A stretch of DNA of 64,000 bases. Origin: Pandoraea terrigena (GTDB lineage Bacteria > Pseudomonadota > Gammaproteobacteria > Burkholderiales > Burkholderiaceae). The notes under the pieces were generated by a model. That model was given only the letters and a program-made list of their open reading frames with translations, made no database searches and was not told where the DNA came from. Position 1 is the stretch's first letter, and each line of letters starts with the position of its first letter. The position numbers and the translations under genes are program-made. Positions 1 through 8,161 of the stretch are shown piece after piece. The DNA is taken from contig NZ_CABPRU010000002.1 in NCBI RefSeq assembly GCF_902459705.1, positions 248,001 to 312,000 on the forward strand. The letters are read 5' to 3'.

Positions 1-1122
1 GCCGTGGTGCTCTTCAAAACGCGACTTCAGTCCGCGCAGGATCTGCACGGTCTGCTCGACGGTCGGCTCGTTGACGTCGATCTTCTGGAAGCGACGCGAC
101 AGGGCGGCGTCTTTTTCGAAGATGCCGCGATACTCGGTGAAGGTCGTGGCGCCGATGCACTTGAGCTGCCCCGACGACAATGCCGGCTTGAGCAGGTTCG
201 AGGCGTCGAGCGTGCCGCCCGATGCAGCGCCCGCGCCAATCAGCGTATGAATCTCGTCAATGAACAGAATCGCGTTGTTGCGCTCCTTGAGTTCCTTGAG
301 CACCGCCTTCAGGCGTTGCTCGAAGTCGCCGCGATACTTCGTGCCGGCCAGCAACGCGCCCATGTCCAGCGAGTAGACGGTGGCGTCCTGCAGGATCTCG
401 GGCACTTCGCCGCGCGTCACGCGCCAGGCAAGGCCTTCGGCAATGGCCGTCTTGCCCACCCCGGCTTCGCCGACGAGCAGCGGATTGTTCTTCCGGCGGC
501 GGCACAGCACCTGCACCACACGCTCGACTTCCGCCTCGCGACCGATGAGCGGGTCGATCTTGCCGTCGCGCGCCATCTGGTTGAGGTTCTGGGTGTACTG
601 CGCGAGCGGGCTTTCCTTGGCGTTGGCGCCCTCTTCGCCCTCGGCACTGCCTTCGCCGGCCTTGGCCGACTCGCCGGGCGCGCCCGTCTTGGTGATGCCA
701 TGGGAGATGAAATTGACGACGTCCAGACGCGTCACGCCCTGCTGCTGCAGGTAGTAGACCGCGTGGGAATCCTTTTCACCGAAGATGGCGACCAGCACGT
801 TGGCCCCCGTCACTTCCTTCTTGCCGTTGGAAGTCGATTGCACGTGCATGATGGCGCGTTGAATCACGCGCTGGAACCCGAGCGTGGGCTGTGTGTCGAC
901 CTCGTCGCTCCCTGGCACCGTCGGCGTATTGTCGGCGATGAAGTTGCGCAGGTTCTGCCGTAAATCCTCAAGATTTGCGGCGCACGCGCGCAATACTTCG
1001 GCAGCGGTCGGGTTATCCAACAGGGCGAGCAGCAGGTGCTCGACCGTGATGAATTCATGTCGTGCCTGGCGCGCTTCCATAAACGCCATGTGCAGGCTGA
1101 CTTCCAATTCCTGGGCAATCAT
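1..1122 (-). CDS. clpA: ClpA, ATPase subunit of the ClpAP protease (partial, C-terminus off the window)
   Basis: AAA+ unfoldase that feeds substrates, including N-end-rule proteins brought by ClpS, into the ClpP peptidase in the cytosol. The first 374 residues are present; the usual length is about 760. The N-terminal Clp repeat domain covers about residues 1-150 and the first AAA+ module follows, with Walker A GEAGVGKT at about 217-225 and the Walker B segment LFIDEIHTL further on. The reading frame stays open to base 1, so the second ATPase module and the ClpP-binding loop lie outside. The start ATG overlaps the clpS stop as ATGA, implying translational coupling. Family and orientation are clear. 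Confidence 0.97.
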   Translation of the reverse strand, partial: MIAQELEVSLHMAFMEARQARHEFITVEHLLLALLDNPTAAEVLRACAANLEDLRQNLRNFIADNTPTVPGSDEVDTQPTLGFQRVIQRAIMHVQSTSNGKKEVTGANVLVAIFGEKDSHAVYYLQQQGVTRLDVVNFISHGITKTGAPGESAKAGEGSAEGEEGANAKESPLAQYTQNLNQMARDGKIDPLIGREAEVERVVQVLCRRRKNNPLLVGEAGVGKTAIAEGLAWRVTRGEVPEILQDATVYSLDMGALLAGTKYRGDFEQRLKAVLKELKERNNAILFIDEIHTLIGAGAASGGTLDASNLLKPALSSGQLKCIGATTFTEYRGIFEKDAALSRRFQKIDVNEPTVEQTVQILRGLKSRFEEHHG

Positions 1123-1433
1123 GCTTCCTCCATCACGCACTGCAGCGGGTGCCCGGACTGCCTTGCATGGCTAACAACTTGCTCAACCTTGGTCGCCGCG
1201 ACGTCGCGCGTAAAGACCCCACAAACTGCCCTGCCCTCGCGGTGAACCTTGAGCATGATCTGCGTGGCAGACTCCCGGTCCTTATTGAAATATTCCTGAA
1301 TGACCATCACCACGAATTCCATCGGGGTGAAATCGTCGTTCAACAGTACCACCTTGTACATCGATGGCGGCTTGAGCTGTTGCTCTTGCCGCTCCTGTAC
1401 GGTGTCGTCATGCGTTGTCGGTAAGGTTGCCAT
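1119..1433 (-). CDS. clpS: ClpS, adaptor for ClpAP
   Basis: Adaptor of 104 residues that binds the ClpA N-domain and delivers proteins with N-terminal Leu, Phe, Trp or Tyr. The core begins near residue 25 with [18 protein letters not shown] and contains the conserved NDD and MxxH (MLKVHREG) segments that form the N-degron pocket. It is upstream of clpA in the same operon and overlaps it by four bases. It is divergent from the cold-shock gene, the same arrangement as cspD-clpS-clpA in enterobacteria. Confidence 0.97.
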   Translation of the reverse strand: MATLPTTHDDTVQERQEQQLKPPSMYKVVLLNDDFTPMEFVVMVIQEYFNKDRESATQIMLKVHREGRAVCGVFTRDVAATKVEQVVSHARQSGHPLQCVMEEA

Positions 1434-1700
1434 ACGTGGATTCTAAACAACTCCCGGGCGCAGGAAGCAATCGGAGCCCCTATTGCCGCCTGCCGTCCGG
1501 TTGTCCACCGGATTGCCAACACTCGTCGATTCTCGCGCGCGTTGTCCAGCAAGGCGCCGCAGCCCCGACCACCGGGGCGTGCCACACCCATATGAGTCAG
1601 CTTAACCCAAATTTCAAGGGCGTGTCTCCGCACGCTTGGCGCCCGCTCGGCCATCAGGGTAAAACCTGATCGAGAGTAACTTCTATCGTTCAAAAAGGGC

Positions 1701-1875
1701 TTGACACTGTTGGTAGTTAGCGAAAACAATCATCGTGGCGCTTTTCCTCTATAAGCGTTTTAAAAGAAAAGATGCCTGGGTGAGCCTAAGAAGCCGCCGC
1801 CAGCCGGCGGGATTTTCAGATGTGCTCGTTGTTGCTGTGATATGTAGTAGTCGTAATTGTTGAGGGGAAGTTAGT
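1701..1875 (+). promoter_or_regulatory. Promoter and long leader of the cold-shock gene
   Basis: A consensus -35 TTGACA (1701-1706) is followed after 18 bases by AACAAT (1725-1730), a fair -10. Transcription from here would give a leader of about 140 bases, the length class known for thermosensing csp leaders. A GC-rich hairpin (arms 1794-1799 and 1805-1810) sits about 65 bases before the start codon, and a strong GAGGGGA ribosome site precedes ATG 1876. Cold control is inferred from the family and from leader length. Confidence 0.6.
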
Positions 1876-2082
1876 ATGGCAACCGGTACGGTCAAATGGT
1901 TTAACGACGCCAAGGGTTTTGGATTCATCACGCCGGATGAGGGTGGCGAAGATCTGTTCGCGCACTTCTCGGCAATTCAGATGAATGGCTTCAAGACCCT
2001 CAAGGAAGGTCAAAAGGTCCAGTTCGAGGTCGTCCAGGGCCCGAAGGGCAAGCAGGCTTCGAACATCCAGGCGCCTGCCTGA
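1876..2082 (+). CDS. Cold-shock protein (CspA/CspD family)
   Basis: Single-domain OB-fold RNA chaperone of 68 residues. The two nucleic-acid-binding motifs are visible: RNP1 KGFGFI near residues 15-20 and RNP2 LFAHFSAI near 29-36. Its place next to clpS matches cspD, but the sequence alone does not separate CspD from other Csp paralogues, so no symbol is given. It has its own promoter and leader upstream and a UUCG-loop terminator directly downstream, so it should make a short monocistronic mRNA. Confidence 0.95.
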   Translation: MATGTVKWFNDAKGFGFITPDEGGEDLFAHFSAIQMNGFKTLKEGQKVQFEVVQGPKGKQASNIQAPA

Positions 2083-2104
2083 GGTAGCGCCGTTCGACGC
2101 ATTG

Positions 2105-2130
2105 AAAACCCGGCTTCGGCCGGGTTTTTT
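2105..2130 (+). terminator. Intrinsic terminator of the cold-shock gene
   Basis: Perfect 10-bp stem (2105-2114 with 2119-2128) closed by a TTCG tetraloop and running into a T tract to 2130. It starts 23 bases after the stop codon. Confidence 0.92.
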
Positions 2131-2457
2131 ATTGCGTTGCAACAATTCACCGCCCGCCAGGGCATTTCGGGGATCCATTATGGAGTGCCAAAAGCGGCGC
2201 AACTTTCCACTCCACTCCAGACGCTTTATGGAATTCGACTGCGTTTAATCCCTTAAAAAATTTGCTTCATCGATACATTCCGCTCCGCTATTAAAACGTC
2301 GCTCGACAATATCGCACTGCGGAAATCAATTACGCACCCGGTTTATTTGGCTCAGTATTCCTACACAGTCGACCGGTCAACCGATGCTCGATAGTCGCGA
2401 GTTAAGTATCGAAAAAAATACATTGATTAACCCCTCGCCCCGCGGAATCCGCCACAG

Positions 2458-2476
2458 TCATGCGAATCACGCATGA
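2458..2476. repeat. Inverted repeat TCATGCG-N5-CGCATGA
   Basis: Perfect 7-bp arms around five bases. It lies two bases from the larger dyad at 2479-2517, so the pair could be tandem binding sites or RNA hairpins. Nothing identifies a regulator. Confidence 0.6.
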
Positions 2477-2478
2477 GT

Positions 2479-2517
2479 ATCATTTGTTTCTTTTATATTT
2501 TATATGAAACAAATGAT
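2479..2517. repeat. 12-bp inverted repeat around an AT-rich core
   Basis: Arms ATCATTTGTTTC (2479-2490) and GAAACAAATGAT (2506-2517) are exact reverse complements separated by a 15-base A/T core. Such a long perfect dyad is unlikely by chance. It could be an operator or the stem of a small RNA. It is far from any start codon: 1.5 kb from the next gene start leftward and about 400 bases after the cold-shock stop. Confidence 0.7.
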
Positions 2518-2679
2518 TCACGACTCATTGAACAGCGAACCGCCGCATCGCGGTATCCCTGACCGGCGCGTCCTGTCGTGGAAATGCTGCGGGCCGCCCG
2601 CCCCCTCTCAAGTCCGATAGGCGGCCCGTGTGGGCGGGTTGCCCCAAGGCGGGGCAATTCGCCGGTCGCGGCGACGGTG

Positions 2680-2994
2680 TCAGCCCAGATCGACGTAGAC
2701 CTTATCGGCCTCGATGCGGATCGGATACCGCCTCACTGCCTCGGTGAGCGGCGCGCACATCGCTTCGCCGGTTCGCACGTCGAACTTGCCCTGATGCAGT
2801 GGACATTCGATCTCGTGCCCGTCGAGAAAGCCATCGCACAGGCGTGCGTTTCCGTGCGTGCAGGCGTTGTCCGTCGCAAACACGTCGCCGTTCACGTCGT
2901 ACAGGGCAATCTCCCGCCCGCCCACGACCACGCCGATCACGTCATCGCCGGGAATGGCGTCGCGCGACGCCGCCTCAATCCAGTTGTCACTCAT
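2680..2994 (-). CDS. nagAb: Rieske [2Fe-2S] ferredoxin of the salicylate hydroxylase (NagAb-like)
   Basis: Electron carrier of 104 residues between the reductase (4855-5922) and the terminal oxygenase. The Rieske cluster ligands are visible as C45-x-H47 in ACTHGNA and C64-x2-H67 in CPLHQGKF, the usual spacing for dioxygenase ferredoxins. It is last in the four-gene leftward operon, 13 bases after the small-subunit gene. The assignment rests on family plus operon context; a ferredoxin of this class could also serve other ring hydroxylases in the cell. Confidence 0.85.
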   Translation of the reverse strand: MSDNWIEAASRDAIPGDDVIGVVVGGREIALYDVNGDVFATDNACTHGNARLCDGFLDGHEIECPLHQGKFDVRTGEAMCAPLTEAVRRYPIRIEADKVYVDLG

Positions 2995-3007
2995 GATGTG
3001 CCTCGCT

Positions 3008-3481
3008 TCAGATCGGGTAGATCAGCGAGTTGGGAATCATCTCGCTGTCGAAAATGCATTGGCGCGACGCGAATTTCCATCCGTCACCCGTTCGTTTGAC
3101 AATGTCCAGATAGCGACCGACCGACAGGATGTCGGTGAGCTGATCCGGCTTTGTGCGAAATACCGCGTAGTTGGCCTCGACCTGGAGGGTGTCGCCGTCA
3201 AGTCGCCGAATGGCCGGCAGTCCGATCACGTGACGCTGGTAATACGGGTCGTGGAACAGTGTGTCGCGAATCCCGTAGATGCGATCGCGCAGCATGCCCT
3301 TGCTCTCGAACGACAGCGTCGCCAGCGGCAAGCCCAGTTCGTAATTCTCGCGCGGCTGCACGCGATAGACGCAGTCGTCCAGGAAGAAGTCGGGCCAGGC
3401 ATCCCACTGCTGCGCGTCGAGCACCGCCGCATACGCGGCATTGAGGTCGACCACGGCCTGAAACGTTGCAAAATCCACCAT
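3008..3481 (-). CDS. nagH: Salicylate 5-hydroxylase small (beta) subunit
   Basis: 157-residue ring-hydroxylating oxygenase beta subunit with the cone-shaped SnoaL/NTF2-like fold. It has no cofactor and packs the alpha subunits into an a3b3 hexamer. The sequence follows the NagH type, with a DDCVYRVQPREN segment and a C-terminal RQCIFDSEMIPNSLIYPI tail. GGAG lies ahead of the ATG. It begins 12 bases after the large-subunit gene and is followed 13 bases later by the ferredoxin, so the subunits are made together. Confidence 0.88.
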   Translation of the reverse strand: MVDFATFQAVVDLNAAYAAVLDAQQWDAWPDFFLDDCVYRVQPRENYELGLPLATLSFESKGMLRDRIYGIRDTLFHDPYYQRHVIGLPAIRRLDGDTLQVEANYAVFRTKPDQLTDILSVGRYLDIVKRTGDGWKFASRQCIFDSEMIPNSLIYPI

Positions 3482-3493
3482 CGCGTTGTCTCC

Positions 3494-4780
3494 TCAAACG
3501 CCCATGACGCGGCGCCAATAGGCGTACATGCCGCGAATCAGGGTTTCCGTCACCATGTGTTCCGTGTTTTCCACCCCCGTGCCATCCAGCTCGGCGAGCG
3601 CGCGGTGCCAGGGCTTCTGCGCGAACCCTTCCTGGGAGCACTCGATGGCCTCGCCGTCATCGGCCGAGACGAAGCCGGCCGGGCCGAACAGATTCGCCTG
3701 GCGCAGACGACGCTGCGTCATTTCCTCGGTGTCGTCTTCGAAGCCGAAATGCGTCCAGACGAAGTCGAACGCGTCGTGGCCGCGTGGCTGGATGTGACGC
3801 GTCGACACCGAATTGACCTGCTGCTGCAGGATCACGCTGGGGAAGAGCGTCATCAGCACGGCGGTCGGCCCCTTCCACCAGTCTTCCTGCACGATGTCGA
3901 GAAAGCGCATGTCGTTGAGCGACATCGACGCCTTGAAGCTCGACACCCCCGAGGTCACATCCCCGCCGCCGCCCTGTCCACGCGTGGACACCATCGCGGC
4001 GTGACGTCCATGCGCGTCCATCACCAGGCGCGATTTGTTATCGGCGCGCCACAGCCCGAATGTGACGAACCACGTGTGCAACAGCCCCGGATGGTAAGGG
4101 TCCTTGATGTTCTCCTGCATCAGCTTCCAGTTTCCTGGAATGCGCTGCTTGTTGTAGCCGAGCAATTTGAGCTTTCGCCCGTCGAACAGGCGATCGAAGT
4201 AAGCGCAGATCTCCGGTCCGAGAAAGTCCTCGAGCGATTCGATGTCGTGATCGAACGATGCGAAGATCACGCCGCCGCGCGTGGCGACCTTGAGCCGGGT
4301 GAGGCCGTGGTCTTCCGGCTTGAAGTCCTTCGGCATGCCGCCGTTGATCTTGCCGTCCTGCTTCACGCCGCGCCGGAACGGCACGCCTTGCAGATTGCCC
4401 TTCAGGTCGTAGTTCCACTGGTGATACGGACAGTGAAAGTCCGTACGGTTGCCGCGCTTTTCGCGACAGAACTTCATGCCACGATGCGCGCAGACGTTTT
4501 CGACGACGTTGATGTCCCCCGCGGCATCTCGCGTCACGATGACGGAGCGCTCGCCGATCACCGTGCGCTTGAAATCGCCCGGATTCGGCACTTCGGCTTC
4601 CAGCCCGACGTAGTTCCAGTGGTTGCGGTAGAAGCACGCGTCCAGCTCGCGCCGATAGAGCGCCTCGTCCGTATAAACGCGAAAGGGGATGCGGCTCGAG
4701 CCCTCGGCGGGCCAAATGTCCGACGGCTGCGGGCCGGCGGTCGGCGCCGGGTCGAACCCGGTCTGCGGTGCGGTACTCAT
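3494..4780 (-). CDS. nagG: Salicylate 5-hydroxylase large (alpha) subunit
   Basis: Terminal oxygenase of 428 residues, predicted to hydroxylate salicylate to gentisate. The Rieske domain has ligands C97, H99, C117 and H120 (CAHRG and CPYHQW). The catalytic domain shows the mononuclear iron ligands in DPYHPGLLH (H230 and H235, with bridging D227). As recalled, the sequence closely follows NagG of naphthalene degraders, including the stretches around ENIKDPYHPGLLHTWFVTFG and STRHIQP. AGGAG lies ahead of the ATG. Anthranilate or another hydroxybenzoate is a less likely substrate. No gentisate dioxygenase gene is nearby. Confidence 0.9.
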   Translation of the reverse strand: MSTAPQTGFDPAPTAGPQPSDIWPAEGSSRIPFRVYTDEALYRRELDACFYRNHWNYVGLEAEVPNPGDFKRTVIGERSVIVTRDAAGDINVVENVCAHRGMKFCREKRGNRTDFHCPYHQWNYDLKGNLQGVPFRRGVKQDGKINGGMPKDFKPEDHGLTRLKVATRGGVIFASFDHDIESLEDFLGPEICAYFDRLFDGRKLKLLGYNKQRIPGNWKLMQENIKDPYHPGLLHTWFVTFGLWRADNKSRLVMDAHGRHAAMVSTRGQGGGGDVTSGVSSFKASMSLNDMRFLDIVQEDWWKGPTAVLMTLFPSVILQQQVNSVSTRHIQPRGHDAFDFVWTHFGFEDDTEEMTQRRLRQANLFGPAGFVSADDGEAIECSQEGFAQKPWHRALAELDGTGVENTEHMVTETLIRGMYAYWRRVMGV

Positions 4781-4854
4781 GATCGTCTCCTGAGGGGGAT
4801 GCGGGGAAGTCCGGGAAAGCGCCGATGCAGTGATGGCCGGACATTCCCCGGCCG

Positions 4855-5922
4855 TTATGCCGCCTTCGCGTAAAACGCGTCGGCGTAGATATGGGCGGCA
4901 TCGATGCCGCGCTCGCGCAGCAGCCGGGTGGCGGCGTCAACCATCGGCGGCGCACCGCACAGGTAGGCACGCCAGCCCGAAAGTGCATCGGGGGCGGCGT
5001 AGTCGGCGACAAGCGCATCGGTGACGTGCCCCAGACGGAACCCTGGATTCGATACGCCGGGAGGGGTGTTGGGGGCATCGATCGTCGTCACGACGTGCAG
5101 GCGAATACCGCCGTGACGCGACGCGAGTTCGCGCAGCCACGCAAGGCCATACACGTCCGCTGGCGCACGCGCGCCGACGTAGATGTCGATGCGATTGCTC
5201 ATGCCACGGGCAAGCGCGCCGCGAACGATCGACAGCACCGGCGCCAGGCCGGTACCGCCGGCGACGCAAAGCATCGGCCCATCGTGCCGCGTGCGCAGGT
5301 ACGACGTGCCGAGCGGGCCCGATACCCGTACGGCATCGCCGACCTTGAGCTGCTCGTCGACATAACCGGTCACGGCCCCGCCGGGCACCCGCCGGATGTG
5401 GAATTCGAGTGTGTCGTCGGCGTCGAGTCCGGCCATCGAGTACGGCCGGATATGCGCGGGTGAGAATTGCAGCGTGGCGTACTGGCCCGGCGAGAAGCTG
5501 AGCGGCTTTGCCGTCTTGAGCACCAGGCGCTTGATGTCGTGGGTCAGCGATTCGATCGCGAGCACCGTCGCCTTGAGAATTTTGGCGGGATGCACGACCA
5601 CTTCGTCGACTTCCGGCAATGCGATCTCGCAGTCGCCGTGGATGGTCGACTGGCAGGCGAGCACGTAACGGCCGGGGGGCGCGGGGAGCGCACCGGATGT
5701 CGTGCCCGCGTCCTGCCCCGTCAGGAAGTCGTCACGATGGCGATATTCCACGCCTTCGGCTTCCCGCACGTCCCCCGAAACAACCCGACAACGGCACGTG
5801 CCGCAGCGTCCGGACAGGCAACTGTACGACACCGGAACCGGGTGATCGGTGAGGGCTTTCAGCAAATTGTCACCGGGCGCGACCTTGATGCGCTCGCCGA
5901 GCGGCTGAACGTGCACTTGCAT
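4855..5922 (-). CDS. nagAa: Ferredoxin reductase of the salicylate hydroxylase (NagAa-like)
   Basis: NAD(P)H-dependent reductase of 355 residues that passes electrons to the Rieske ferredoxin. An N-terminal plant-type [2Fe-2S] domain has C35, C40, C43 and C90 (SCLSGRCGTCRC). An FAD-binding domain with RPYSMAG and a nucleotide domain with GGTGLAPVLSIV follow. The frame is open further upstream to 6156, but ATG 5922 is chosen because GGAGA precedes it, homologues begin here, and the longer form would cross the operator. It is first in the operon, divergent from the LysR gene, and 74 bases ahead of nagG. Confidence 0.88.
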   Translation of the reverse strand: MQVHVQPLGERIKVAPGDNLLKALTDHPVPVSYSCLSGRCGTCRCRVVSGDVREAEGVEYRHRDDFLTGQDAGTTSGALPAPPGRYVLACQSTIHGDCEIALPEVDEVVVHPAKILKATVLAIESLTHDIKRLVLKTAKPLSFSPGQYATLQFSPAHIRPYSMAGLDADDTLEFHIRRVPGGAVTGYVDEQLKVGDAVRVSGPLGTSYLRTRHDGPMLCVAGGTGLAPVLSIVRGALARGMSNRIDIYVGARAPADVYGLAWLRELASRHGGIRLHVVTTIDAPNTPPGVSNPGFRLGHVTDALVADYAAPDALSGWRAYLCGAPPMVDAATRLLRERGIDAAHIYADAFYAKAA

Positions 5923-6009
5923 GGAAATTGTCTCCGTTCTGACGGCCCCCGCCTTGGGCACCGCACGTGGCATTTGGACGCCATTTGCAAGAAGCATCGC
6001 GCAACCCGC

Positions 6010-6039
6010 GATATAAACCAATAGAATCTCGTTTATATC
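6010..6039. promoter_or_regulatory. Candidate LysR operator between nagAa and its regulator
   Basis: Inverted repeat GATATAAAC-N12-GTTTATATC with perfect 9-bp arms (6010-6018 and 6031-6039). It is 88 bases upstream of nagAa and 45 bases upstream of the LysR start. LysR-type regulators usually bind an interrupted dyad in such a divergent spacer. Binding by the adjacent NagR-like protein is inferred. Confidence 0.65.
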
Positions 6040-6083
6040 TCCTATAAATTTCAGTGATTTTCCGAGCGTCGAGACGCTGCCCC

Positions 6084-6995
6084 ATGGACCTGCATTCCGT
6101 CGACCTGAACCTGCTGGTGGTCTTCCAGCATTTGTACAACGTGCGCCGTGTGTCACGCGTTGCCGAGGCGCTCGGCGTGACGCAACCGGCGATCAGCAAC
6201 TCGCTCGCGCGTTTGCGCAAGTTGTTCAACGACGAGCTGTTCATCCGGACGTCACGGGGCATGCTGCCAACCCCGATGGCCATCGAGCTGGCCGAGCCGG
6301 TGGCTGCGGCACTGGACGCGTTACACGGGGTCTTCAATCGGCAGCTCGCCTTCGATCCGGCAACGAGCCAGCGTGCGTTTCAAATCGCCATGACGGACAT
6401 CGGGGAAGTGCACTTCCTGCCGAAGCTCATGCACGCGCTGGGCGAGCGAGCGCCGGGCATTACGATCAGCACGGTTCGCAACACGGCGGTCAACTTGCAG
6501 GAGGAGATGGCGGCGGGTCAGGTCGACCTTGCCGTGGGGCATCTGCCGGATCTGACAGCCGAGTTTTTCCAGCGGCGCCTGTTCCGGCAGAAGTATGTGT
6601 GCATGTTTCGTCCCGGGCATCCGCTCGACCGGCCGACGACAACGCGGATGGCGCGCGAGGATTTCGAGCGCGCCGAACAGGTGATGGTGGTCGCCGCCGG
6701 CACCGGGCACGGCCGGGTCGACGACTTCATGGCACGCGCCCACGTGCAGCGCAACATCCGGCTGCGCGTACCGCACTTCGTCGCGCTCGCCGACATCCTG
6801 CACGCCACGGATCTCATTGCGACCGTCACGGAAAAGTTCGCCCAGCGCAGCGCGCAGCATTTCGGATTGCGCTACATCGACCATCCCCTGGATTTGCCGG
6901 ACGTGCAGATCAATCTGTTCTGGCATGCGCGCTATCACCAGGAACCGGCGAGTCAGTGGATGCGTACCCTGCTATTCGATCTGTTTTCGGAGTAA
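6084..6995 (+). CDS. nagR: LysR-type activator, NagR/NahR-like
   Basis: 303-residue LysR regulator predicted to activate the divergent hydroxylase operon with salicylate as inducer. The winged HTH occupies about residues 5-65 (VSRVAEALGVTQPAISNSLARLRK). The effector domain carries stretches typical of NahR/NagR, such as AMTDIGEVHFLPKLM, AAGTGHG and INLFWHARYH. ATG 6084 gives the standard MDLHSVDLNLLVVF beginning; an upstream in-frame start at 6054 adds only ten atypical residues. The divergent layout and the dyad at 6010-6039 fit classic LysR control. The exact inducer is inferred. Confidence 0.82.
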   Translation: MDLHSVDLNLLVVFQHLYNVRRVSRVAEALGVTQPAISNSLARLRKLFNDELFIRTSRGMLPTPMAIELAEPVAAALDALHGVFNRQLAFDPATSQRAFQIAMTDIGEVHFLPKLMHALGERAPGITISTVRNTAVNLQEEMAAGQVDLAVGHLPDLTAEFFQRRLFRQKYVCMFRPGHPLDRPTTTRMAREDFERAEQVMVVAAGTGHGRVDDFMARAHVQRNIRLRVPHFVALADILHATDLIATVTEKFAQRSAQHFGLRYIDHPLDLPDVQINLFWHARYHQEPASQWMRTLLFDLFSE

Positions 6996-7312
6996 TGCTC
7001 GCTGCTCAGCGTCCGTGCCACGTTTCCCACAGGCCGCGCCAGAACGCGTTGGCGTTGCGACGCGGACGCAACGCGTGACTTTCACGCCATTCCGTCGCAT
7101 TACATCTCATCACGCCGGTAATACACCGCATGACGGACGCCGCCACCGTCATCCGCGAAATGACGAAATACAGCAACCGGGCGGGAGATCGGGCGATCTC
7201 CCGGGTCTTGCCAACGCCGCAAGCGCCTCGGGACGATCGCATTCGACCTCTCGCCCCGTTGCATTGCTTACGATTACGGTCACGCCGCGTGCGTCACGAA
7301 TTCCGACGAAGC
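6996..7312. other. Intergenic region between convergent LysR and SDR genes
   Basis: About 320 bases with no convincing gene; the 78-codon leftward frame has no family features. A 9-bp perfect hairpin with a GGGC loop (7182-7190 with 7195-7203) lies between the two convergent genes and could act as a shared terminator, but no T tract follows on either strand. Confidence 0.5.
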
Positions 7313-8056
7313 TCACGCGCTGTAGCCGCCATCGATGGTCAGGCTCGCACCGGTCACGAAGCTGGCCTCTTCGCCGGCGACATAGGCGACCATCGCCGCA
7401 ATGTCTTCCGGACGGGCGTGATACTTGAGCGCCATCTGGTCATGCATCGACGCCGCGAAGTCTCCCTCGGCCGGGTTCATATCGGTATTCGTCGGTCCCG
7501 GCTGCACATTGTTGACGGTAATGCCGCGCGGACCGACGTCGCGCGCCATGCCCTTGACGAGACCGACCAGCGCCGCCTTGCTCATCGCGTAAGTCGCCCC
7601 ACCCGCGAACGGAATACGTTGCGCATTGGTCGAGCCGATGTTGATGATGCGGCCGCCTTCGCCCATGTGCGCAAGCGCGGCTTTCGACGCGACGAACACG
7701 GCTCGCACGTTCACGTCCAGCATGCGGTCGAAGTCTTCCAGCGCAAGGTCGGCGACCGAGCCCAGCGTGAACACGCCGGCGTTGTTCACGAGAATGTCGA
7801 TCTTGCCAAATTGCTGCGCAGCGTCGTTCACCGCCTGGGTTAGCGCGGCGGCGTCGCTCGCGTCGGCGAGCAGGGCCAGCGCGCGACCGCCCGATGCCTG
7901 AATGCGGGCGACGAGATCCTCCGCTGCCGCCTTAGAGCCTTTGTAAGTGAACGCGACCGTTGCCCCGCCGTCGGCCAGCCGCTGTACGACGGCGGCGCCA
8001 ATACCGCGCGAGCCACCCGTGACGAATGCCACTTTGCCTTGAAAATTCGTTGCCAT
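7313..8056 (-). CDS. Short-chain dehydrogenase/reductase (BdcA-like)
   Basis: 247-residue classical SDR with a Rossmann fold. The nucleotide motif TGGSRGIG is at 13-20, the structural NNAG segment near 90, and the catalytic Ser (IGST), Tyr and Lys (YAMSK) are all present, so it should be an active NAD(P)H oxidoreductase. An Arg or Lys-type coenzyme pocket (TYKGSK) suggests NADPH. The sequence pattern (VQPGPTNTDMNPA, GEEASFVTGA) resembles E. coli BdcA, linked to biofilm dispersal, but substrate and role are unknown here. GGAGC precedes the ATG. It is divergent from the LysR gene at 8162, its likely regulator. Confidence 0.85.
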   Translation of the reverse strand: MATNFQGKVAFVTGGSRGIGAAVVQRLADGGATVAFTYKGSKAAAEDLVARIQASGGRALALLADASDAAALTQAVNDAAQQFGKIDILVNNAGVFTLGSVADLALEDFDRMLDVNVRAVFVASKAALAHMGEGGRIINIGSTNAQRIPFAGGATYAMSKAALVGLVKGMARDVGPRGITVNNVQPGPTNTDMNPAEGDFAASMHDQMALKYHARPEDIAAMVAYVAGEEASFVTGASLTIDGGYSA

Positions 8057-8161
8057 GATTTAGCTCCACTGGTTGAGAGGTGAAGCCAGTATCGGCCTTG
8101 AATTACATTGCAGCTAGACCATAATAACGATCATCACTTTCAACGAATTGGAACAGATGGA

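Larger units (their letters stand above)
2131..2679. other. AT-rich intergenic region without a recognisable gene
   Basis: About 550 bases between the cold-shock terminator and the end of the salicylate operon. The stretch 2230-2530 is visibly richer in A and T than its surroundings. No ORF here resembles a protein. It holds two adjacent inverted repeats (2458-2476 and 2479-2517). Near 2590-2657 are GC-rich hairpins (2590-2598 with 2620-2628; 2639-2645 with 2651-2657) that could end the leftward salicylate operon, but no T tract follows them in that direction. Confidence 0.6.

Noticed and set aside
4-963. Rightward 319-codon frame at the left edge
   Set aside because: Shadow of clpA, whose ATPase motifs are read on the other strand.
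2639-2657. GC hairpin TTGCCCC-N5-GGGGCAA as terminator of the salicylate operon
   Set aside because: No T tract follows in the leftward direction, so it is described only as a hairpin.
2858-4873. 671-codon rightward open frame
   Set aside because: It is antisense to nagG and nagH, which have full catalytic motifs; the frame shows no family features and is a high-GC shadow.
5923-6156. Longer reductase frame to 6156
   Set aside because: It would cross the operator and the LysR start; ATG 5922 has a ribosome site and matches the family start.
7006-7242. 78-codon leftward frame between LysR and SDR genes
   Set aside because: No ribosome site, signal peptide or family pattern; Arg-rich composition typical of shadow translation of GC-rich DNA.
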